NCBI GenBank assembly: GCA_965216695.1
Contig: OZ244212.1
Coordinates: 2,108,001 to 2,172,000, forward strand
Direction of reading: 5' to 3'
DNA from: G965216695 sp965216695
GTDB lineage: Bacteria; Pseudomonadota; Gammaproteobacteria; Pseudomonadales; Azotimanducaceae
Length of the DNA: 64,000 nucleotides
The notes beneath the pieces are model-generated. The model saw only the letters and a list, made by a program, of their open reading frames with translations. It had not been told where the DNA came from and did no database searches. Positions 58,805 through 64,000 of this stretch are shown piece after piece (position 1 is the stretch's first letter; every line of letters starts with the position of its first letter). The position numbers were made by a program, and so were the translations under genes.

Positions 58805-58960
58805 ATGATTAAGGGAATGCTACGATACGACTCATTTCGTCGATGTTGGGACGCGGGTGTTATTCCGGTTACGAGGGGATTTCAAGAGTACGTAGAACGT
58901 CTTCGCGTAGATACCGAGTCGGACCGGACCTACGACTCAAACGCCAGAATCTTCGATTAG
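58805..58960 (+). CDS. Small hypothetical protein (cassette 14b)
   Basis: This encodes 51 residues from ATG 58805 (MIKGMLRYDSFRRCWDAGVI), with a longer in-frame start at TTG 58772. It is basic and has a Trp/Arg-rich start and an acidic end (TESDRTYDSNARIFD). It is not recognisable. If the scar at 58755 is a lost attC, this was once a separate cassette and is now fused behind the membrane-protein gene. Confidence 0.4.
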   Translation: MIKGMLRYDSFRRCWDAGVIPVTRGFQEYVERLRVDTESDRTYDSNARIFD

Positions 58961-58976
58961 TGGCGACGTGGATGGC

Positions 58977-59072
58977 TCCTAACAATTCGCCAGACGGACT
59001 CTGCGACTGCTGTTCGGTTTGCTTTCGCAAACGCTCCCAGCCGTCAAGTGCCGCTCAGCTCAAGCGTTAGGC
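58977..59072 (+). other. attC site 14
   Basis: TCCTAAC (R at the first position lost) to GTTAGGC, 96 bases, short class. It closely matches attC 7. Confidence 0.88.
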
Positions 59073-59186
59073 GTCGTCTGAGCGGCTACCAAAAGAATAG
59101 GTTGGGGCAGAGGACTTGCTCGAAAACTCGAGGCAGTGTCACCCACCACGCATAGTAGACGTCGGTTTGGGTTCGCCTCCCTACAG

Positions 59187-59215
59187 TTGCGCACTGTAAC
59201 GTTATAGGTTACGAT
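59187..59215 (+). promoter_or_regulatory. Promoter/operator of the HigBA cassette (cassette 15)
   Basis: TTGCGC (59187-59192) and TACGAT (59210-59215) are 17 bases apart. Inverted repeat GTAAC (59196-59200) and GTTAC (59208-59212). The higB ATG begins 7 bases after the -10. Confidence 0.7.
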
Positions 59216-59221
59216 CGAGCC

Positions 59222-59500
59222 ATGATCGCTCGTTTTAAGCATCATGGGTTGAAGCGATTCTTTGAATCTGGAACGACGAGGGGTATCCAAGCTGAGCAAG
59301 CGAATCGGATTCGTTTGATTCTCGGTAGATTGCATGCCTCCACGGCTCCGCAGGACATGAATTTACCCGGCCTTCGATTGCATGAGCTTACTGGAACTAG
59401 ACAAGGTACCTGGTCCGTTTCGGTTTCAGGAAATTGGCGTATTACTTTTAGGTTCGAAGGCCCGGATGCCTTTGACGTGAATTTGGAGGACTACCATTGA
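59222..59500 (+). CDS. higB: HigB toxin (cassette 15)
   Basis: This encodes 92 residues. MIARFKHHGLKRFFESGTTR-type start, LRLHELTGTRQGTWSVSVSG and NWRITFRFEGPDAFDVNLED are classic HigB (RelE superfamily) sequences, with Arg and His residues for mRNA cleavage on the ribosome. It is followed directly by higA. The toxin start lies 7 bases after its -10 box, so the mRNA should be leaderless. Of the four modules this is the most canonical. Confidence 0.95.
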   Translation: MIARFKHHGLKRFFESGTTRGIQAEQANRIRLILGRLHASTAPQDMNLPGLRLHELTGTRQGTWSVSVSGNWRITFRFEGPDAFDVNLEDYH

Positions 59501-59502
59501 AG

Positions 59503-59784
59503 ATGCACAATCCCCCACATCCAGGTGAAGTGCTGCGCGAGCTATGCATTGAGCCTCTTGAACTTACCGTTACGGATGCAGCTGAAGCGCTGGGCGTGAG
59601 CCGTAAAACCTTGTCTGCAATCTTAAATGGCCGGGCGGGTATTAGCCCGGAAATGGCGATTCGTCTTGGTAAGGCTTTCGCTACTTCACCAGAAAGCTGG
59701 CTTAATCAACAAATGCTCTACGATTTGTCTCGCGCACAGAAGGCGACAAAGAAGATTCGAGTCAAACGTCTCGTTGCCGCCTAA
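59503..59784 (+). CDS. higA: HigA antitoxin (cassette 15)
   Basis: This encodes 93 residues. The HigA signature MHNPPHPGEVLRELCIEPLE begins the protein, then an HTH (TVTDAAEALGVSRKTLSAIL) and NGRAGISPEMAIRLGKAFAT, ending LARAQ-like and VKRLVAA. A TTG two codons upstream overlaps the higB stop and could also start. The TAA is from the next attC box. It neutralises HigB and represses the operon. Confidence 0.95.
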   Translation: MHNPPHPGEVLRELCIEPLELTVTDAAEALGVSRKTLSAILNGRAGISPEMAIRLGKAFATSPESWLNQQMLYDLSRAQKATKKIRVKRLVAA

Positions 59785-59877
59785 CAAGTCGTTGCAGCAC
59801 ACAGCCCGAAGCGTCACTATCCGTGCATGCGCACAAGAACCGCCTCTTTGCTCTGCCGCTGAACTCTAACGTTATGC
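59779..59877 (+). other. attC site 15
   Basis: GCCTAAC to GTTATGC, 99 bases, short class. The centre differs from its neighbours (GCACAAGAACCGCC). Confidence 0.85.
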
Positions 59878-59936
59878 GTCACTAGAGATAGTTCTGTGAA
59901 TTTCATGGATTTTCTCCCATTTGGTAGACCATTTTC

Positions 59937-60452
59937 ATGAACTGGGAGATAGTTGGCTCTACAGGAGAGTGGGTTGGCGCGTCGGTGGTCGTTGCAACAC
60001 TCTTCTATCTCAGTCGCCAGATTCGACAGCAAAACCAAGCTGCTCGTTACAACGCATTCAAAGACATAATGGACGCGATTAATCAGCCGAATCAGTTGTT
60101 GGCTTCTAACTCGGAGATGAGGTCAGTTTTCGCCAGGGGACTCGAAGACCCGCAAACCTTGTCGGATGAAGAAGCCTCTCAGTTTTCATGGACCTTTAGG
60201 CTGTATTGGAATCAGATGCTCAAGTTTCATAGAGCCTATGATGCCGGAATAATCGAAGAGAAAGACTGGTCTGACCTAGCGCCTCACTTGTCACAACTGC
60301 TTTTTTCGCCTGGTGGTACACTGTTTCTTGAGGAGCAAGGAAATGTGGTGTTGGATGTAGTCAGCGCATACAGATGTGTCTTTGTTCCGGGTGAGAAGTT
60401 GTACGATGTGACAATGGGACGAGGCAAACCTCCTTCCGACAAACCGATGTAG
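59937..60452 (+). CDS. N-terminally anchored protein (cassette 16), MNWE family
   Basis: This encodes 171 residues from MNWEIVGSTGEWVGAS. A single helix (GSTGEWVGASVVVATLFYL) ends in SRQIRQQN, the same turn as in cassette 3 and the gene next to intI. The rest is helical, with FARGLEDPQTLSDEEASQFS and LFFLEEQG-type end (SPGGTLFLEEQGNVVLDVV). Repeated presence in and beside the array suggests a cassette family. Function unknown. Confidence 0.75.
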   Translation: MNWEIVGSTGEWVGASVVVATLFYLSRQIRQQNQAARYNAFKDIMDAINQPNQLLASNSEMRSVFARGLEDPQTLSDEEASQFSWTFRLYWNQMLKFHRAYDAGIIEEKDWSDLAPHLSQLLFSPGGTLFLEEQGNVVLDVVSAYRCVFVPGEKLYDVTMGRGKPPSDKPM

Positions 60453-60463
60453 GTTCGTATGGC

Positions 60464-60559
60464 GCGTAACAAATCGTTGGAGCTGACATTTGACAGCTAC
60501 CGCCTATCGCTGCCGCTCCAGTCGTTGCTGTCAAATGCAGCTCAACTCCAGTGTTAGGC
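60464..60559 (+). other. attC site 16
   Basis: GCGTAAC (second position G instead of Y) to GTTAGGC, 96 bases. The arms GTTGGAGCTGACATTTGACAG and its complement CTGTCAAATGCAGCTCAACT pair well. Confidence 0.92.
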
Positions 60560-60568
60560 GTCTGGAAC

Positions 60569-61159
60569 GTGCCCCCATATTTACGAGCCCTTTTCTTAGT
60601 CTTGCTAACTAGCGGGCTGATAACGGCGGGCTGTTCAACAACTGGGTCTGTGCTCGATACATTGCCGGGCAAGGTGGAAATCCCAATGACTGGTTTTGAG
60701 CTGGAAGTAGTGGGTAAACGGCCCGACGTTGAAGATAGGGAACTGGCTGTACCGGTATTATCATTTTTTTGGAACGATGATCGATTGTCACCACCTTTTA
60801 GTGATCGATTACTTCATCAGGCCGCAGACCTAATCCGAAGTACTCAGATTGGAGGCCGCTGTTTCCTCAAGTTTCAGCTTGAGTTAGTTGAGGGACTTCA
60901 ATTATTCGACCGTAGTCCTCTTCGTGAGATTGAGGACGTCCGATGGGAGTTGAGGTTGGCGGCAAACCAGGGCGAAGGCGAACCGGCGGCAGAGGCAGTT
61001 GGCCAATCGGATTTGCGACGCATTTCTCCTGATGCTTCCCGAAACCGGATCAATAAGATGTATTCCGAGGTGTTCACTGCCGCTCTTGAGGCAGCACTGT
61101 TTGAACTTCAGCGCGATCCTGGCCTTATCAATACCTGCGGTCGCGAGATTGACGCCTAA
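60569..61159 (+). CDS. Lipoprotein of unknown function (cassette 17)
   Basis: This encodes 196 residues from a GTG at 60569. The signal (LFLVLLTSGLITAGC) ends in a lipobox, with Cys followed by SS/TT. The mature part is a mixed fold with VPVLSFFWNDDRLSPPFSDR and DLIRSTQIGGRCFLKFQLEL, and a C-terminal helix ending CGREIDA. The stop is from the attC box. A longer in-frame start lies in the attC core. No family recognised. Confidence 0.65.
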   Translation: MPPYLRALFLVLLTSGLITAGCSTTGSVLDTLPGKVEIPMTGFELEVVGKRPDVEDRELAVPVLSFFWNDDRLSPPFSDRLLHQAADLIRSTQIGGRCFLKFQLELVEGLQLFDRSPLREIEDVRWELRLAANQGEGEPAAEAVGQSDLRRISPDASRNRINKMYSEVFTAALEAALFELQRDPGLINTCGREIDA

Positions 61160-61255
61160 CAAGGCGCTACACATGGGCGCTTCGGAAGCTGTCAGGCCTT
61201 TTGCGGTGGCAAAAGTCGCGCGAGTTCCGGGCGCCAGTGAGCTAGAACGTTAGGA
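61154..61255 (+). other. attC site 17, altered core
   Basis: GCCTAAC to GTTAGGA (final Y replaced by A), 102 bases. The arms GGGCGC and GCGCC pair around a central loop. Confidence 0.85.
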
Positions 61256-61266
61256 GCTTACTCAGT

Positions 61267-61590
61267 TTGTCCCAACTATCCCGAGGCCAAAAACGTCGTC
61301 TTATGTATATCGAGCAGAAGTCGGGGTATTCCGATGATGGTCCTGCCCGAATCGGTTGGGTGACATTTTCCAAAACCAAAAAAACAATCTACTATAAAGA
61401 TCAAGCTTTCCAGACCCTCGCAGGCTCTGGAATTAGCGGTAACTATTTCGACACTGTAAGTGGCGATGAGTATTGGATCTCCGGAGTGAAGAAAGAGGGT
61501 TCAAATCGGCACACCCATGGACGAGGGAACATCGAAATCGATGAAGACGCAATCGACGAATACAACGTCATCATCAATTCAAGCGCCTAA
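61267..61590 (+). CDS. Conserved hypothetical protein (cassette 18)
   Basis: This encodes 107 residues from a TTG at 61267; an ATG 12 codons in is an alternative. It has SRGQKRRLMYIEQKSGYSDD, then ARIGWVTFSKTKKTIYYKD and ISGNYFDTVSGDEYWISGVK, a pattern of small beta-rich proteins found in many bacterial accessory regions, sometimes named by transfer annotation with unrelated enzyme names. It is probably a stand-alone small domain of unknown function. The last residues SSA come from the attC box. Confidence 0.7.
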   Translation: MSQLSRGQKRRLMYIEQKSGYSDDGPARIGWVTFSKTKKTIYYKDQAFQTLAGSGISGNYFDTVSGDEYWISGVKKEGSNRHTHGRGNIEIDEDAIDEYNVIINSSA

Positions 61591-61683
61591 CAAATCGTCG
61601 CAGCGGACAAACCCACTGTTCACACCTTTTGCTTACGCAAAAGCTGCGCCCAGCGTCCCTGCTGCTGAACTCCGGCGTTAGGC
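61585..61683 (+). other. attC site 18
   Basis: GCCTAAC to GTTAGGC, 99 bases, short class with a CACCTTTTGC / GCAAAAGC inner arm pair. Confidence 0.9.
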
Positions 61684-61686
61684 GTC

Positions 61687-62208
61687 ATGAGATGGGCTGT
61701 CACGATATTCATGCTGACAGGATGCGCGGCCACACCACCTAGCTCATCAGATTTGACCCTACTGTATGGAACTCCCATCAAGATCGAGCAAACTAGCGTC
61801 ACGCTAGGAACTTGTTGCGACGGTTGTCTCTGTCACGGCACCGACGTTTACAGGCTAACGATTAGACAAACAAAGCACCTTTTTGGCCGGAGGGTGCAAC
61901 AAACTTTCGAAACTCAAGCTTTGAGTGGCTTTTTCCACTTCCTACACAACAACGAGTCATTAGAGAAGCATTTGTTTATTATACGGCACGTACCCTCTCC
62001 AAAATTTGGGTTGCCCGCTGCGACAGTGGTAGAAGCAGATCCCAGGACCAATGGAAGTTATTGCACGTGGCACCCATTGACGTCTTATCTTGACGGCTCC
62101 GCACCCTTCTTGTCATACGAGGCCATGGATCGGTTCAGAGATTCAAGCTCCCGCAATCCACATTGCTATAGCGAAAGTCAGATAAGGCAGATATTGAATG
62201 CCGCCTAG
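61687..62208 (+). CDS. Lipoprotein of unknown function (cassette 19)
   Basis: This encodes 173 residues. The short signal MRWAVTIFMLTGCAATPPSS has a lipobox TGC. The mature protein contains a CCDGCLCHG cluster, SFHF-like hydrophobic strands, and a C-terminal ESQIRQILNAA. Cys-rich segments suggest a disulfide or metal site. ATG begins 3 bases after the attC core. The stop is TAG from the degenerate attC box GCCTAGC. Confidence 0.65.
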   Translation: MRWAVTIFMLTGCAATPPSSSDLTLLYGTPIKIEQTSVTLGTCCDGCLCHGTDVYRLTIRQTKHLFGRRVQQTFETQALSGFFHFLHNNESLEKHLFIIRHVPSPKFGLPAATVVEADPRTNGSYCTWHPLTSYLDGSAPFLSYEAMDRFRDSSSRNPHCYSESQIRQILNAA

Positions 62209-62328
62209 CATGCAGCCGAACCGGACGCCCTACCCGTTACTCGTTTTGCACTCGCTGCGCTCGCACGCCACTTCGCGGCCTGCAAAATTCGTCCCGGCTT
62301 ACGGGCGCCGGTTAGCACGGTAGTAGGC
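62203..62328 (+). other. attC site 19, degenerate boxes
   Basis: GCCTAGC (AAC changed to AGC) to AGTAGGC (GTTAGGC changed at two positions), 126 bases. The arms CCGAACCGGACGCCC and GGGCGCCGGTT still pair. Confidence 0.8.
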
Positions 62329-62338
62329 GGCCAGCGAT

Positions 62339-62692
62339 ATGCCTTCAACATTCCCACAGAAAGCGATACGAATCACAAGGAAAGTTGTTCTCACTCTAGC
62401 CGCCGTGCTTTTCCTACCAGCTTCATGTGTGGCCTACCTCACGATAGAGGACTTCGTGCGCGACAACCGGGCGGAGAATTTCTGTAGTTTGATCAAGCTC
62501 GGCATGAGTAGATCTGAAGTACTCGTGATAGGCGAAGATGCTCCGCATATGAAGCACTATCCCAATGAAGTGTCTGAATCCCAGATGTTGTTTACAATCT
62601 GGGACAATATAGGGGTGGCTGGTACAGTTTGCGCTATCACACTCACAAATGGCGTCGTCTCGACAACTAGAGTTTACGCAACGCTGAACTGA
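62339..62692 (+). CDS. Membrane-anchored hypothetical protein (cassette 20)
   Basis: This encodes 117 residues. An N-terminal helix (KVVLTLAAVLFLPASCVAYL) anchors or exports it. The following FCSLIKLGMSRSEVLVIGED recalls the G-M-s-r-x-e-V segment of the SmpA/OmlA (BamE-like) fold, but the match is short. The end is GVVSTTRVYATLN. Function unknown. Confidence 0.6.
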   Translation: MPSTFPQKAIRITRKVVLTLAAVLFLPASCVAYLTIEDFVRDNRAENFCSLIKLGMSRSEVLVIGEDAPHMKHYPNEVSESQMLFTIWDNIGVAGTVCAITLTNGVVSTTRVYATLN

Positions 62693-62734
62693 CTACTTGA
62701 TTCATGGAGTAGCATCGTACGGTCTTCTTTAGCC

Positions 62735-62828
62735 GCCTAACGAGGTGTTGGAGCGGACGCCTTTACCGCTGCTCGCGATTGCTGCCGCAACCGCTCCCAT
62801 CCGTAAAGCGTCCTTCAACAAGGTGACA
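62735..62828 (+). other. attC site 20, degenerate core
   Basis: GCCTAAC to GGTGACA in place of GTTRRRY, 94 bases. The left arm TTGGAGCGGACGCCTTTACCG matches, and the right arm CCGTAAAGCGTCCTTCAACA is largely paired. Confidence 0.75.
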
Positions 62829-62939
62829 ATGATTGCAAACGAGCACACCCAGCCATACAAAGCAGGACCAGAAGGTAGGGATGTTCAGTGGCTTCTCGAG
62901 GGGGTCACGGAAATCCTCCCAATCTACGAAAATATATGA
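62829..62939 (+). CDS. Small hypothetical protein (cassette 21)
   Basis: This encodes 36 residues, MIANEHTQPYKAGPEGRDVQ to ENI. It starts directly after the degenerate core of attC 20. The content is polar and the end hydrophobic-acidic (LLEGVTEILPIYENI). A separate short frame (62953-63030, MRGERSPTKLKNIRKLV) follows in another frame, with a ribosome-binding-like GAG near it. Neither is recognised and either may be spurious. The cassette is otherwise empty. Confidence 0.3.
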   Translation: MIANEHTQPYKAGPEGRDVQWLLEGVTEILPIYENI

Positions 62940-63031
62940 CGGAGCCGAGATAATGCGGGGTGAGCGTAGCCCAACCAAACTCAAGAACATCCGAAAGCTC
63001 GTCCGCAAAAAGGGGGCTTTCCACCAGTGAC

Positions 63032-63130
63032 GCCTAACAACGCGTTGCAGCGGACCATTGACTGCTGGCCTCGTTTGGCTTCGCCACGCCTCGACCCTCC
63101 GTCAACGGCCGCTGAGCTTGGGCGTTAGGC
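63032..63130 (+). other. attC site 21
   Basis: GCCTAAC to GTTAGGC, 99 bases, short class. The arms GTTGCAGCGGACCATTGAC and GTCAACGGCCGCTGAGC pair. Confidence 0.92.
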
Positions 63131-63133
63131 GTC

Positions 63134-63553
63134 ATGCAAAGGGCTATAAAGACTCAATGTCTGTTCTTGTTGTTCGTCTTCGGTATCGCACGTTTCGCCT
63201 ACGGTGGAGAGATCGATCAAGCAACGAAAAATGCAAACAACCACGTTGCCGTAGCAGTTCTGAGCGCACTACACTTCTGCGAGTACAGCTATTGGCCACA
63301 GGATCTCAATGCTCTAGAGGAGTACTTCAAATCCAACAACATCCCACTACCTCACAAACCAGATTGGGAATGGTTGAAGGAACCCGGCGTGGTATTTACG
63401 GTTGACGAAAATATCTACTTTAAAACTCCTGAAGGGAGTCGTGCAGAGCATGACATCGCAGTCACTTCTACGCACAAACCGCCAGGATGCGACAACGGTG
63501 ATTTGAAAGTTAACGTACATATCGTTCTTGGTGGAGATATCGATGACGCCTAA
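63134..63553 (+). CDS. Secreted hypothetical protein (cassette 22)
   Basis: This encodes 139 residues. Signal peptide KTQCLFLLFVFGIARFAYGG is evident. The mature part contains ALHFCEYSYWPQDLNALEEY and PDWEWLKEPGVVFTVDENIY, with a C-terminal DLKVNVHIVLGGDIDDA, whose last Ala and stop come from the attC-derived GACGCCTAAC. No domain is recognised. ATG lies 3 bases after the attC core. Confidence 0.65.
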   Translation: MQRAIKTQCLFLLFVFGIARFAYGGEIDQATKNANNHVAVAVLSALHFCEYSYWPQDLNALEEYFKSNNIPLPHKPDWEWLKEPGVVFTVDENIYFKTPEGSRAEHDIAVTSTHKPPGCDNGDLKVNVHIVLGGDIDDA

Positions 63554-63806
63554 CGAACTGTTGGAGCGGACGGCTTACTCGCCACTTCACTTGCAGGTCG
63601 CTACGTTCCGGCAAGCGATATCGGTCGCGTGCATCATCGCCTTTTTCGCAACGCTGGCGATCGGATACTCCTACTTATTCGCATTGAGCGTGTTCCCCGA
63701 ACGCCCGCTCTCCGATGGCTTCGTCCCAACCATCGTGATATCGGCATACTACGGACTGGTGTACTTCTGCAATAGTAGATATCGGCACGAGCGTCCCTCT
63801 CTGTGA
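63543..63806 (+). CDS. Two-helix membrane protein whose N-terminus is attC-derived (cassette 23)
   Basis: This encodes 87 residues from ATG 63543. The first 20 residues (MTPNELLERTAYSPLHLQVA) are the translation of the left half of an attC, a reading also seen as TPNE/PNKS-type N-termini in many integron cassettes. Two transmembrane helices follow (FRQAISVACIIAFFATLAIGY and FVPTIVISAYYGLVYFCN). The right half of that attC is absent, so the site was absorbed into the gene. It overlaps the end of the previous gene by 11 bases. Confidence 0.55.
   Translation: MTPNELLERTAYSPLHLQVATFRQAISVACIIAFFATLAIGYSYLFALSVFPERPLSDGFVPTIVISAYYGLVYFCNSRYRHERPSL
63548..63625 (+). other. attC half-site
   Basis: The left box GCCTAAC (63548-63554) and arm GTTGGAGCGGACGGCTTAC are intact, followed by inner sequence CTTGCAGGTCGCTACGTTCCGGCAAG. 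No GTTRRRY box and no right arm follow; the DNA continues as coding sequence. Confidence 0.65.
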
Positions 63807-63821
63807 TAGCCATCTTCGGCT

Positions 63822-63920
63822 GCCTAACTTATCTCCCGAGCGCACCGTAGTGATAGTCGGCGTCTTTCGCTGCCGCTCCAGTCGCCGCCGGTCACCAGCC
63901 GCTCAGCTTCGGTGTTAGGC
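63822..63920 (+). other. attC site 22 (after cassette 23)
   Basis: GCCTAAC to GTTAGGC, 99 bases, short class. The inner arms are weakly paired. Confidence 0.85.
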
Positions 63921-63930
63921 GCCTCTGTCC

Positions 63931-64000
63931 ATGCATATTCAGAATCATAGATTGGCATGGCTTTGGACCGACCCAAAACATGAGGAATTACCCGCCTCGA
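63931..64000 (+). CDS. Start of another cassette gene (cassette 24), partial
   Basis: The frame MHIQNHRLAWLWTDPKHEEL runs to the window edge. ATG is 10 bases after the attC core, as in other cassettes. It shows the array continues to the right. No family can be assigned from 23 residues. Confidence 0.5.
   Translation, partial: MHIQNHRLAWLWTDPKHEELPAS

Noticed and set aside
44146..64000. A prophage
   Set aside because: No structural, packaging or lysis genes; the integrase has the IntI-specific insertion and is followed by attC sites.

Overview
The window reads as a chromosomal segment of a free-living, probably marine or soil gammaproteobacterium. Coding density is high, positions 1 to about 47.8 kb are GC-rich, and the genes are typical aerobic Gram-negative ones: TonB-dependent receptors, cytochrome P450, GMC oxidoreductase, SoxCD, ModABC. 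The species cannot be named from sequence alone.

Region 1 (1-47.8 kb) is ordinary chromosome with many short operons. In order it holds: a VOC protein cut by the window edge; a CHRD-domain secreted protein; a ZnuD-like metal receptor with a small His-rich partner; a P450 operon; an SDR; a tyrosine-phosphatase-like gene; a SnoaL/MFS pair; a second MFS; a small accessory patch (12.0-13.8 kb) with a frameshifted gene and two unknown genes; an MscS channel; a 5'-nucleotidase; an RRM protein; a sulfurtransferase; a BCCT transporter divergent from a GMC oxidoreductase; a second TonB receptor with a serine hydrolase; arsR-modABC divergent from an amidase-soxC-soxD-SnoaL operon; a PhyH oxygenase; an HExxH protein convergent with a sodium symporter; an exported VOC lipoprotein; a methyltransferase; a subtilase; a DUF5916 protein; and a run of small minus-strand genes. 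Two copies of a mobile palindrome (GGGGTCAGAG...) are present. One of them forms the 3' ends of two convergent genes.

Region 2 (47.8-64 kb) is a chromosomal integron. An intact intI-type integrase points left. To its right lie a probable attI core, a strong promoter, a compound hairpin and a tRNA-Ile with anticodon UAU. These are followed by more than 20 plus-strand gene cassettes separated by 22 recognisable attC sites, one half-site and one collapsed site. The array continues past the right edge. The cassettes are lower in GC and mostly encode small proteins of unknown function, plus a GNAT acetyltransferase, a TonB-C-domain protein, a DUF4279-like protein, lipoproteins, membrane proteins and four toxin-antitoxin modules: BrnT/BrnA with a nonsense mutation in the toxin, BrnT with an HTH antitoxin, RelE-like/HigA-like, and HigB/HigA. 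One cassette is interrupted by an IS3-family element.

The most notable points are these. (a) A rare tRNA-Ile(UAU) with its own promoter sits at the head of the array, where it could both decode AUA-rich cassettes and drive their transcription. (b) All four toxin-antitoxin cassettes share one architecture: a sigma70-like promoter with an inverted-repeat operator, and the toxin start codon 7-8 nt after the -10 box, which predicts leaderless toxin mRNAs. (c) The attC box GCCTAAC supplies the stop codon, and a preceding alanine, for many cassette proteins. (d) The array shows several kinds of attC decay: a collapsed site, a chimeric site, degenerate core boxes, and a half-site absorbed into a coding sequence.
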